Of a stretch of 64,000 nucleotides of DNA, positions 15,933 through 24,429 are shown piece after piece (the stretch's first letter is position 1; the number at the start of each line of letters is the position of its first letter). Source of the DNA: an uncultured Collinsella sp. (GTDB taxonomy: Bacteria; Actinomycetota; Coriobacteriia; Coriobacteriales; Coriobacteriaceae). The translations under genes were made by a program, and so were the position numbers. The notes beneath the pieces were generated by a model. It worked only from the letters and a program-made list of their open reading frames with translations, was not told the origin of the DNA and made no database searches. The DNA lies in contig CAAERQ010000025.1 of NCBI GenBank assembly GCA_900758475.1, forward strand, positions 1-64,000, in the 5' to 3' direction.

Positions 15933-18614
15933 CTAGTCCTCGAGCAAGTTCTCGATAAAGCCCACGCGGTAGTTTTTGAAAATGACCTCGCCACCGTCTT
16001 GTGTGGCGTCCAGATCGACATCGCCCATAATGCCAAAGTCGTGGTCGCCATCCTCGTCGGCAAAGATCTGGTGCACGTGCCATACGTGCGCGGTCTTCTC
16101 GTCGGACTCGTCGATGGAAAACATCGCGGCGCTGCGAGCATCTCCGTCGGTGAGGATTTCCTCGTGCTGCTCGTGGTAAGCGTCGAGTGCTTTTTGCCAG
16201 CGGATCTCGCTCATGCCCCAGTCGTCGTCGAGTTCGCCCAGGTCGCGAACGTGCTCGCGGGCGGCAAGGGTCACGCGACGGAAGAGCGCGTTGCGCACCA
16301 ACAGCGTGCAGCCGCGACGGTCCGCCACGACCTCGTCGATGCCCTGCGGCGGCGCAGCATCGAGGGCTGCCGGGTTGCCGGCGTTCTCCCACTCGTCCAC
16401 CAGGCTCGAGTCCACCGAGCGCACCACAAAGCCCAGCCACGAGATAATGTCGCGCAGGCGCTCGTCGCGCTTCTCGATGGGCACGGTACGGTCGAGTGAA
16501 CGGTAGGCCTCTGCCAGGTAGCGCAGTAAAATGCCCTCGGAGCGGGCGATGCCGAGCTTTTGAATGTAACCCTTAAAATCGCTCGCGCTTTCCAGCATAT
16601 CGCGCAGGACACTCTTGGGAGAGAGCTGGTAGTCGTTTGCCCAAGGCACTTCCTGGCAGTACTTGTCAAAGGCGGCGTCGAGCAAATCCTCGAGCGGCTT
16701 TTCGTACGTGACGTCCTGAATGCGCTCCAAGCGCTCCTCATACTCGACGCCGTCGGCCTTCATTTCGGCCATCGCGCGGTCGCGCGCGGCGCGCTCCTGT
16801 GCGCGCAGCACCTGCTTGGGATCCTCGAGCGTTGCCTCGACCATCGAGATCAGATCCATGGTATAGGTCTCGCTCTCGGGGTCGAGCAGTTCCAATGCGG
16901 CAAGCAAGAACGGCGAGAGTGGCTGATCGAGCGCGAAGTCCTCGGGTAGATCGACCGTCAGCGCATAATCGATGTCTGGTGCGGCGTCAGCCGGGGCGTC
17001 AGGCGCGGGCGGCACCTCGGTGCGAACGACGACGCCGGAATCGATGAGCGTGGCGAAGATTTCGTCGGCGCGAACCTCGAGCTTGGCCTTTTCCTCGGGA
17101 GTCTGCAGGCTCGTCTCGATGAGGTCGTGTACGCGGGCTCGGGCATCGCCGCCCTGCTCGACCACGCTAATCACCATGGAGTGCGTGATGCGCAGGCGCG
17201 GCTTGAGCGTCTCGGGCTGCGTCTCAATCAGGCGCTCAAAGGTCTGCTTGTTCCAGGTGACAAAGCCCTCGGGGGCCTTTTTCTTTTTAATCTTACGGAG
17301 TTTTTTGGGGTCGTCGCCCGCCTTGGCCATAAGCTTGGCATTCTCGATCTCGTGCTCGGGTGCCTCGGCAATCACCATGCCCTCGGTATCGAAGCCCGAG
17401 CGGCCGGCGCGACCGGCAATCTGATGGAACTCACGGGCGCGCAGACGACGCATCTTGTAACCGTCGAACTTGGTGAGCGCGGTGAGCACCACGGTGTGGA
17501 TGGGCACGTTGATGCCGACGCCGAGCGTGTCGGTGCCGCAGATGACGGGCAGCAGGCCCTGCTGCGCCAGGCGCTCAACCAGTAGGCGATAGCGCGGCAG
17601 CATACCGGCGTGGTGCACGCCGACGCCGCAGCCGAGCAGGCGCTTGAGAATCTTGCCGAAGGCGGTGGAGAAACTCGTGCCTTTGGCAGCTTCCTTAATG
17701 GCCTCGCGCTGCTCCTTGCTAGCGATGCCAAAGTTGGCAAGCGACTGTGCCGTGGCAAGCGCGGCGTCCTGACTAAAGTGCACGATGTAGAGTGGGGCCT
17801 CTCCGCGGCGCATGGCGAGCTCGACGGTGCCCTCGAGCGAGGTCGTCACGTAGTCATAGCTCAGGGGCACGGGGCGCGGGGCGTCGACAACCAGGTCGCA
17901 AGCAGCGCCGGTGTGCTCTTCGAGAGAGGCGGCGATTGCAGTGACATCGCCAAGTGTGGCGCTCATGAGCATAAACTGCGCATGGGGCAGGGTGAGCAGC
18001 GGCACCTGCCAAGCCCAGCCGCGGTCGGGGTCGGCAAAGTAATGGAACTCGTCCATGGCCACGCAGCCCACATCGGCGTCCTCGCCCTCGCGTAGCGCAT
18101 CGTTAGCAAGGATTTCGGCCGTGCAGCAGATGACGGGAGCCTTGGTGTTGATATGCGTGTCGCCGGTGATCATGCCTACGTTATCGCGGCCGAGCACCTG
18201 TACCAGGTCGAAAAACTTCTCGCTGACCAGAGCCTTGATAGGAGCCGTGTAGTAGCAGCGTTTGCCCTGCGCCATGCCCATAAAGAGCATGCCCAGCGCG
18301 ACGAGCGACTTGCCCGATCCGGTCGGCGTGCCCAAAATGACGTGATCGCCGGCGGCCAGGTCCATGAGGGCCTCTTCTTGGTGATCCCACAGCTCAATGC
18401 CACGGTCGCTCGTCCATTCAAAGAAGCGCTCGAAGGCTTGATCGGGCGTGAGCCATGGTTCGGGCTCGCTGCCGTCCTCGGGCTCCCACCAGGTGGGGGA
18501 GAGCGCGCCGAGCGAGCCAAACTCGGCTTCGGTTCCCGTGCCGCCCGAGAATGAGCTGGCGCCGCCGGCGCCGGAGACGGTGCTGGCGGCGGTATCTGTC
18601 GTGGTCTGTGCCAT
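15933..18614 (-). CDS. SKI2-like DEAD/DEAH-box RNA helicase with DUF3516 domain
   Basis: An 893-residue superfamily 2 helicase. The Walker A is GTPTGSGKS (95-103), Walker B is DEFH (188-191), the SAT motif follows, and GRAGRSGFD marks motif VI. The C-terminal half matches the actinobacterial DUF3516 arrangement (LSPFLLAALELLD..., and a last segment with the HVWHVHQIFADEDGDHDFG block). The SKI2/Mtr4 relationship suggests RNA unwinding coupled to degradation or ribosome assembly; the bacterial substrate is not established. The first 35 residues are Ser/Gly/Thr-rich and probably disordered. It sits beside tRNA-modifying enzymes transcribed in the same direction. Confidence 0.9.
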   Translation of the reverse strand: MAQTTTDTAASTVSGAGGASSFSGGTGTEAEFGSLGALSPTWWEPEDGSEPEPWLTPDQAFERFFEWTSDRGIELWDHQEEALMDLAAGDHVILGTPTGSGKSLVALGMLFMGMAQGKRCYYTAPIKALVSEKFFDLVQVLGRDNVGMITGDTHINTKAPVICCTAEILANDALREGEDADVGCVAMDEFHYFADPDRGWAWQVPLLTLPHAQFMLMSATLGDVTAIAASLEEHTGAACDLVVDAPRPVPLSYDYVTTSLEGTVELAMRRGEAPLYIVHFSQDAALATAQSLANFGIASKEQREAIKEAAKGTSFSTAFGKILKRLLGCGVGVHHAGMLPRYRLLVERLAQQGLLPVICGTDTLGVGINVPIHTVVLTALTKFDGYKMRRLRAREFHQIAGRAGRSGFDTEGMVIAEAPEHEIENAKLMAKAGDDPKKLRKIKKKKAPEGFVTWNKQTFERLIETQPETLKPRLRITHSMVISVVEQGGDARARVHDLIETSLQTPEEKAKLEVRADEIFATLIDSGVVVRTEVPPAPDAPADAAPDIDYALTVDLPEDFALDQPLSPFLLAALELLDPESETYTMDLISMVEATLEDPKQVLRAQERAARDRAMAEMKADGVEYEERLERIQDVTYEKPLEDLLDAAFDKYCQEVPWANDYQLSPKSVLRDMLESASDFKGYIQKLGIARSEGILLRYLAEAYRSLDRTVPIEKRDERLRDIISWLGFVVRSVDSSLVDEWENAGNPAALDAAPPQGIDEVVADRRGCTLLVRNALFRRVTLAAREHVRDLGELDDDWGMSEIRWQKALDAYHEQHEEILTDGDARSAAMFSIDESDEKTAHVWHVHQIFADEDGDHDFGIMGDVDLDATQDGGEVIFKNYRVGFIENLLED

Positions 18615-18712
18615 GTGTTTGCTTTCTCTCGCGATTGTCCGCCAACTATTATGGCGTAGCGGCGGCGTGGGGCGCCAGCGCGCGAGAAAATGCAGGAAAT
18701 GGGCGCGTGAAG

Positions 18713-19552
18713 TTAGTGCTCTTGCGGTAGACGCTTCTTGCCCTTGCGGGCACGGTTTCTAAAGTTCTCGACGGCCTCTTCCATGCCCAGAGGCACATAG
18801 GCGAGCTCATCGAGGTTATCGGGCAGGTAGCAGGCTAGGCTTTGCTCCTGCGCGCGGCCCGCCGCGAGCTGTTCATCGCTGGGCTGCGCTCCAGGTGTGG
18901 CGCAAATGCCATAGACGGCGGCACCCATCTCGCGCGTGCGGCGCTCGTACTCGGTCTCGGGATGCTCGGGATGGTTGCGGCGGACGTCGTCGCTTACCCA
19001 AAGCGTATCGTAGCCGGCCGCGGCAAACTGTCCCAGGGCGTAATCGCGCAACGGCTTGCTATCGGTGCGCAGCGTGACGGTAGCGCCGGCTGAAAAGAGC
19101 GGGCGGTAGAGCATCAGATGGTCGACATGGACGAGTCGTTTTTTAGCGTACTTGGCCTTGGGCTGCGGCGTGGGAAAGTTAATGGTGATGGCATCGAGCT
19201 CGCCTGCGGCAAACAGCTGTGGCAGCGATGCGGCGCCTCGGGGCAGGACGAGTGCGTTGGATAGCCCCTGTTCGCAGATTTTCTGCGCGGCATAGGCGAT
19301 GCAGATGGGCTCCTGGTCCATGCCGATAAAGAGGGTGTCGGGCTCGCGGTGGGCGCGCTCGACCAGATAGGTTCCCTTGCCACAGCCAAGATCCAGGTGA
19401 AGGTGTTCGAAGGGCTTGCTGCCAGCTGGCGCGCAAGCCTCGCGCCAATCTCCGGCATAAGCCTCGGGGTTCGTCTCAATCGCATCGGCGTAGCGCTCCA
19501 GGCGCTCCTCGAGCACAAAGTTCTTAGGCGTGCGAACGTGGACGGCTCCCAT
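18713..19552 (-). CDS. trmB: tRNA (guanine46-N7)-methyltransferase TrmB
   Basis: TrmB methylates N7 of G46 in the variable loop of tRNAs using S-adenosylmethionine. The 279-residue protein has SAM motif I LDLGCGKGTYL (53-63), the family signature NFPTPQPKAKYAKKRL (equivalent to FPDPWPKKRHHKRRL) and TEYERR near the C-terminal third. The C-terminus is about 50 residues longer than Escherichia coli TrmB and basic (RNRARKGKKRLP). It lies downstream of the Trm9-like gene on the same strand and upstream of the SKI2-like helicase. Confidence 0.93.
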   Translation of the reverse strand: MGAVHVRTPKNFVLEERLERYADAIETNPEAYAGDWREACAPAGSKPFEHLHLDLGCGKGTYLVERAHREPDTLFIGMDQEPICIAYAAQKICEQGLSNALVLPRGAASLPQLFAAGELDAITINFPTPQPKAKYAKKRLVHVDHLMLYRPLFSAGATVTLRTDSKPLRDYALGQFAAAGYDTLWVSDDVRRNHPEHPETEYERRTREMGAAVYGICATPGAQPSDEQLAAGRAQEQSLACYLPDNLDELAYVPLGMEEAVENFRNRARKGKKRLPQEH

Positions 19553-19670
19553 GAGGCTCCTTGGTCATAAGTATGGAACGCATAGCCGCGCGTTCCGTCA
19601 ATGGGTTGAAAAAGGGTGGGCATAGTTTGCCCGAAAGATGCGGTGCGGCTCGGTGGCGAGTCGTCGGTGC

Positions 19671-20543
19671 CTACAGACGTTTGAGGATTACATAGCGGTT
19701 GAGCTCTCCGCTGCGACCGTCGGCATGGAAGCGCTCAAGCTCGCGTACGGGGACCTCACCGCTCTTGTAGAACGTGCGGACGCCGCGCACCAGGTCGGTA
19801 ATCTGCTGATCGTCAAAGTGATGGCAATAGCGGTAGGCGTGGCGGTCGTTTTGCCAGCCAATGAGGTGGTCGCCGGCTTCAAACTGCGCGGAATCGTAAC
19901 CCTCAAACGGCGGGGTGAGCTCGGCGCGGGCTTCGGCACGAACGGCCTTGCGCGCCATGCGCTCGTCGTTCATAAACTCCCAAAAGCTGATGGCGATGAT
20001 GCCGCCCGGGCGCGTCTGCCGCACCAGGGCGTCGAGCACGCGTACGCGGTACTCGCACGACGGCACGTGGTGCATAAAGCCAAAACAGACCGAGATGTCG
20101 GCGAGCGGGGCGTCGAAAAGCACGTCGGGTGTCTCGGCGGGGTTGAGCTTCATAAGGGCGTCGAGCACATCGAGCTCCTGGAAGTGCAGGTTGGGAATGC
20201 GCAGGGCGTGGCCGCGTGCATCGATAGCCAGGTCTTGGCACGAGTCGACGCCATAGAACTCAAACGGACAGCTGGCATCTGCCGAGGGATTTGCGCCATC
20301 GACGCCCTTGGCGGCAAGTGCGCCGCCGGCGGCAAAGTTCTCGAATCGCATGTTGCCGCAGGCGAGATCGAAGACGCGGACGGGATGCTCGATTGTGGCG
20401 ACGTCGAGCTGCCCGAGCGCGATATCCATGGTGCGCACCCAGCCGGGCCACGGGGCCTGGCGCGTATCGGAGAAGGAGGCGGAGTGCTCGCGATAGAACG
20501 TGTTGTTGAGCTGGATGAGCGATGAGGCGAAATCGCGGTTCAC
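19671..20543 (-). CDS. Trm9/ABH8-like SAM-dependent tRNA methyltransferase
   Basis: The 290-residue protein carries the N-terminal hallmark of Trm9 and the ALKBH8 methyltransferase domain: FYREHSASFSDTRQAPWP (16-33), compare YNEIAPHFSQTRYKPWP in yeast as recalled. SAM motif I is VFDLACGN (57-64), and FGFMHHV plus LVRQTRPGGIIAISFWEF match the LRQGG...W region. Near the end, GDHLIGWQ ... YRYCHHFDDQQITDLV resembles the DVFVPW ... YRYYHLY segment. Trm9 methylates cm5U34 to mcm5U34 of tRNA. GTG 20543 with GGAGGG upstream is preferred over a longer start at 20591. An Elp3 gene, which makes cm5U, lies 2 kb away. Confidence 0.75.
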   Translation of the reverse strand: MNRDFASSLIQLNNTFYREHSASFSDTRQAPWPGWVRTMDIALGQLDVATIEHPVRVFDLACGNMRFENFAAGGALAAKGVDGANPSADASCPFEFYGVDSCQDLAIDARGHALRIPNLHFQELDVLDALMKLNPAETPDVLFDAPLADISVCFGFMHHVPSCEYRVRVLDALVRQTRPGGIIAISFWEFMNDERMARKAVRAEARAELTPPFEGYDSAQFEAGDHLIGWQNDRHAYRYCHHFDDQQITDLVRGVRTFYKSGEVPVRELERFHADGRSGELNRYVILKRL

Positions 20544-20810
20544 GGCGCGGAACTCCCTCCGTTGGCGGTGCGGAATAAACAGTATGACCATACTACCGTT
20601 AACGCCGCAACGGGGACAACTGAGCTAGGCGCCATTGCTTTGTTTGGACACATTTCCGCAGCTCATATGCACCCGCAACCGCCGGTTGTCAAAAATCTCA
20701 CTAGAATAGGTGGCATGCTTTTGGCAGTGGCGGATAGATTTTTAACTGTGCAAGGCGCCTTAAGAACAAATATGGTCCGGCGGCACGGCTGGCATCACAT
20801 AGGAGGAACC

Positions 20811-21527
20811 ATGAATGTAGAAACTGCGCAGCGGCTCGCCGACCTTCGTCGCAGCAAGGGTTTTAGCCAAGAAGGGCTGGCGCGAAAGCTGGGGCTGTCG
20901 CGCCAGGCGGTCAGTAAATGGGAGCGCGCGGAGAGCTCGCCCGATACCGAGAACCTGATCTCGCTCGCCAAACTTTATGGCGTGAGCCTGGACGAGCTGC
21001 TCAATCCGAGCGATGAGATCGAGGACGATATCGAGTTTGAGAACGAGGACCGCGCCCGTCAGCGCGAGGCCGAGGCGGCAGAGCGTGCTCGCACCCATGA
21101 GGCGGCGGCGCGCGCTACCGAGGCGGCAACGCAGGCGAGTGATGCTGCGGCCAAGGCGGCGCAAGCGGCAAGTTGGAGTGCGCAGGCCGCCAATGCCGCT
21201 ACGGCGCAGGCGACGAGTGGCACCGCAGTTGGCTCGACTCCGGTGAAGGGCCCGTTCCAGTCGTTCCCGTATTGGGCCGTGTGTTGGCTACTGTTCTTTT
21301 TGCTGATGTTCCTGTTTGGTGCCGGTCCCTTTGCCGCGCTGATCTTCTTCACGATTCCCATCTATCACTGGGTGGCGCGTGCGCTCGATGGCGATTGGGC
21401 GCGCGGGGATATTCAGGTTGGTTCGGCACCGGTGACAGCTAGGGCTCAGAATGTTTCCGCTTCGGTTGATGCTGGCGTGGCTACCGCGACTACCGCTGAC
21501 CCGATCGCCAAAGAGGGTGATGAATGA
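20811..21527 (+). CDS. XRE-family transcriptional regulator with C-terminal membrane segments
   Basis: The 238-residue protein has an N-terminal helix-turn-helix (about 1-65: LADLRRSKGFSQEGLARKLGLSRQAVSKWE). An alanine-rich coiled linker (about 80-140) follows, then two hydrophobic segments (WAVCWLLFFLLMFLF and FAALIFFTIPIYHWV). It is a membrane-tethered regulator. AGGAGGAACC fixes the ATG at 20811; the frame remains open further upstream but without family similarity. Its stop overlaps the start of the following DUF4097 gene (ATGA), so the two are translationally coupled and probably act together in envelope sensing. Confidence 0.85.
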   Translation: MNVETAQRLADLRRSKGFSQEGLARKLGLSRQAVSKWERAESSPDTENLISLAKLYGVSLDELLNPSDEIEDDIEFENEDRARQREAEAAERARTHEAAARATEAATQASDAAAKAAQAASWSAQAANAATAQATSGTAVGSTPVKGPFQSFPYWAVCWLLFFLLMFLFGAGPFAALIFFTIPIYHWVARALDGDWARGDIQVGSAPVTARAQNVSASVDAGVATATTADPIAKEGDE

Positions 21528-22423
21528 TGAAGCTTTCGCATGAATCCAAGGTACGCTTGGGCGTTGGCATCGGAGCGTTTGTGCTTATTATCGGGCTTGT
21601 ATTTGGTGCCTCGCGGCTATTGGCTCATTCCAATATGGTGCGAACGACCGCTATTCTATCCGGCGATTTGTCTGATTTTGACGATATGTTTGACGACGAT
21701 GATCTCTTGGATAGCGGTAACTATTCCGCTCGGCCTCAGCAACTTTCGAGTGCGACCTTTGATGCTGATGAGTTTCGCTACCTCGATTTCGATATCGATG
21801 CGGCTACGGTGGACGTCAAGGTTGTTGATGGCAACAAGGTTCGCGTTATCGAGCGGGGACGCGTTGCCAATGGTATGGATGCCTCCAAGGCCGCGACGCA
21901 AAACATCGCATCCGTCGAGGACTCGACGCTCAAAGTTTCTCAGTTTGGAAGTGATGACGGTAAGGCGATTGACCGCTCGGTTACGGTTGAGCTGCCGCGC
22001 CGTGTTGCCGAACATCTGAAGGGAGTCAACGCGCACGTGGGCTCGGGTGATCTGCAGATTGCCGGTGTCATCTGTGATGGTTTCGACCTTTTCCTGGGTG
22101 CGGGAGATGTAGAGTTTACGGGCAGCGTGACTGATGCGCTCAGCGCTGAGGTCGGGTCGGGCGATGTGACGTTCGAGCTCTACCAGGCCCCCGCGAAGTC
22201 GATGGACGTGAGCGTGGGCTCGGGCGATGTGGAGATGACGGTTCCGAACTCGACGGGCTTTAAGGCGAGCCTCACCTTGGGCAGTGGCGACTTCGAGAGC
22301 GATTTCCTTCCGCTTGACTACGATGGTGAGACCATTTTGAATCTTGAATTCGATAACGGCGATAAGTCTGCTACGTATCGTTTTGAGGTCGGTTCGGGCG
22401 ACATGTCATTTGATTCAGAGTGA
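21524..22423 (+). CDS. DUF4097-family membrane-anchored beta-helix/adhesin-like protein
   Basis: The 299-residue protein has one N-terminal membrane helix (about 13-33), an acidic linker (SDFDDMFDDDDLLD) and a DUF4097-type repetitive beta domain. The unit G-S/A-G-D recurs six times at roughly 20-30 residue spacing (VGSGDLQ, LGAGDVE, VGSGDVT, VGSGDVE, LGSGDFE, VGSGDMS). Such domains form a right-handed solenoid outside the membrane. Coupling to the XRE membrane regulator recalls LiaF/PspC-like envelope-stress pairs, but the function is inferred. Confidence 0.8.
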   Translation: MMKLSHESKVRLGVGIGAFVLIIGLVFGASRLLAHSNMVRTTAILSGDLSDFDDMFDDDDLLDSGNYSARPQQLSSATFDADEFRYLDFDIDAATVDVKVVDGNKVRVIERGRVANGMDASKAATQNIASVEDSTLKVSQFGSDDGKAIDRSVTVELPRRVAEHLKGVNAHVGSGDLQIAGVICDGFDLFLGAGDVEFTGSVTDALSAEVGSGDVTFELYQAPAKSMDVSVGSGDVEMTVPNSTGFKASLTLGSGDFESDFLPLDYDGETILNLEFDNGDKSATYRFEVGSGDMSFDSE

Positions 22424-22471
22424 CGGGCGGTTATCGAAGACTTATACACCATAGCTGCGCTGTTTGATGGA

Positions 22472-22510
22472 GGCGCCGGAGCCGTGACGGGCTCCGGCGC
22501 CTTTGCCTTT
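22472..22510 (+). terminator. Rho-independent terminator before elp3
   Basis: GGCGCCGGAGCC (22472-22483) pairs with GGCTCCGGCGCC (22490-22501), followed by TTTGCCTTT. It separates the regulator pair from elp3. Confidence 0.85.
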
Positions 22511-22521
22511 ACAATGGGGTC

Positions 22522-24429
22522 ATGGAACAGATTATCTTGAACATACTCGAGGCTCTGCGTCGCGGCGAGACCGTGGACGACAAAGCGCTCGTCAAACTGA
22601 TACATGCCGAGGCGCGCCGTGAGGGTGCCGACAAACGCGATTTGGCCAAGCGCCGTCTGCTGCCGTTCTACCAGCGGGTAAAACGTGAGGAGCCGGCTCG
22701 TTGGGCAGGGTGGAATGTCGATGCCGAGCTGGAACGTCGACTGCTGCAGGTGCTGCGTATGAAGCCTCGTCGCACGGCCTCGGGCGTGGCGACCATTACT
22801 GTCATCACCAAGCCCTGGCCGTGCTCGGGCGATTGCCTGTTTTGCCCCAACGATCTGCGCATGCCTAAAAGCTATCTGCATGCCGAGCCGGCGTGCGCCC
22901 GTGCGGAGCAAAACTGCTTCGACCCGTATCTGCAGGTGAGCGCTCGTCTGACCGCGCTTTCGCAGATGGGGCATGCGACCGACAAGATAGAGCTCATCGT
23001 GCTCGGTGGCACCTGGAGCGACTATCCGCAAGGGTATCAAACGTGGTTTATGTCGGAGCTTTTCCGTGCGCTCAATGACGATGCCGTCGCCGGCGTGGCG
23101 GCAAACCCCATGTTGGCGCGTCCGGGCATCAGCCGTGCCGAGGCAGGGCGCCTGCTCGATGACGCTCCCGCCGATGCCCTGCCGCCGGTGGTAACAGAGC
23201 GTCGCGAGCGCTATCGGGCTGCCGGCATTGCGACAGACGAGGATGAGCTTGCGGCCGGCGTTGCCGACGAGCAGGGGCGTGTGGATGCCGCCGTGGGCGG
23301 CTATAACCGCGCGGTGCGTCGTCTGTACGGCCCTGGTACGCCGTGGGGCGAGGTTGCCGAGTGGCAGACGGCAACGATGGAGGAGCTTGAGCGTCAGCAG
23401 CGCATCAACGAGACGGCGAAGCATCGCGTGGTGGGGCTCGTTATCGAGACGCGCCCCGATGCCGTGACGCCGCAGGCCCTCACGCTCATCCGCCGCCTGG
23501 GCTGCACCAAGATCCAGATGGGTATTCAGAGTCTCGACCAACATTTGCTCGATATCAACGAGCGTCGCATTTCGGTGGCGCAGATCGAGCGGGCGTTTTC
23601 GCTTGCGCGCTTGTTTGGCTTTAAAATCCACGCGCACTTTATGCTCAACTTGTTGGGCGCTACGCCCGAGGGGGACAAGCGCGACTACGAGCGCTTTATG
23701 ACCGAGGGCGCTTTTATGCCCGACGAGGTCAAGGTCTACCCGTGCGCGCTCATCGAGGGCTCGCATCTGGTGGGCTGCTACGAGCGTGGCGAGTGGTGCC
23801 CCTATACCGAGGAAGAGCTGCTCGATGTGCTGGCCGACGACATCGTGGTGACGCCGGCGTTCTGTCGCATCAGTCGCATGATCCGTGACTTTAGCTCCGA
23901 CGACATCATGGTGGGCAACAAGAAGCCTAACCTGCGCCAGCTCGTTGAGAACCGCTTGGCGGCTCGTGGAGAAGGCGCGACGGTGCGCGAGATTCGCTAT
24001 CGCGAGATCAGCACGGCGGGTGCCGACTTGGATGAGCTGACCCTTGACGAGGAAGTAGCGTACGAGACGCCGGTGACGCGCGAGCGCTTTTTGCAGTGGG
24101 TGACGCTCGAAGGCAAGATCGCCGGCTTTTTGCGCCTGTCGTTGCCCGATCGTGCGTTTGTTGCCGCGCACGCAGACGAGTTGCCGACGACGCCGGACGA
24201 GGCAATGATTCGCGAGGTGCACGTGTATGGCATGGCGGCACGTGTGGGCGATCAGGGTCAGGCGGCTCAGCATCATGGGCTGGGGCGGTCGCTGGTGGAG
24301 CGCGCATGCGAGATTGCCCGGGATGCGGGTTATGCGCGTATCAACGTGATTAGCGCGATCGGTACGCGCGAGTACTATCGCCATTTGGGTTTTTATGACC
24401 ACGGACTCTATCTGCAAAAGGAGCTCTAG
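22522..24429 (+). CDS. elp3: Single-subunit Elp3-like radical SAM/GNAT tRNA-modifying enzyme
   Basis: Elp3 uses a radical-SAM cluster and an acetyl-CoA-binding GNAT domain to place a carboxymethyl group on C5 of wobble uridine. In 635 residues the order is an N-terminal helical region, the radical SAM barrel (about 85-400; cluster cysteines C101, C105, C108 in PCSGDCLFCPN) and a C-terminal GNAT domain (about 480-635). The GNAT part shows HVYGMAARVG, HHGLGRSLVE and VISAIGTREYYRHLGFY, close to the eukaryotic Elp3 C-terminus. Cysteine spacing here is CX3CX2C, not the CX9CX2C of eukaryotic Elp3. The next gene starts directly after its stop. Confidence 0.9.
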   Translation: MEQIILNILEALRRGETVDDKALVKLIHAEARREGADKRDLAKRRLLPFYQRVKREEPARWAGWNVDAELERRLLQVLRMKPRRTASGVATITVITKPWPCSGDCLFCPNDLRMPKSYLHAEPACARAEQNCFDPYLQVSARLTALSQMGHATDKIELIVLGGTWSDYPQGYQTWFMSELFRALNDDAVAGVAANPMLARPGISRAEAGRLLDDAPADALPPVVTERRERYRAAGIATDEDELAAGVADEQGRVDAAVGGYNRAVRRLYGPGTPWGEVAEWQTATMEELERQQRINETAKHRVVGLVIETRPDAVTPQALTLIRRLGCTKIQMGIQSLDQHLLDINERRISVAQIERAFSLARLFGFKIHAHFMLNLLGATPEGDKRDYERFMTEGAFMPDEVKVYPCALIEGSHLVGCYERGEWCPYTEEELLDVLADDIVVTPAFCRISRMIRDFSSDDIMVGNKKPNLRQLVENRLAARGEGATVREIRYREISTAGADLDELTLDEEVAYETPVTRERFLQWVTLEGKIAGFLRLSLPDRAFVAAHADELPTTPDEAMIREVHVYGMAARVGDQGQAAQHHGLGRSLVERACEIARDAGYARINVISAIGTREYYRHLGFYDHGLYLQKEL

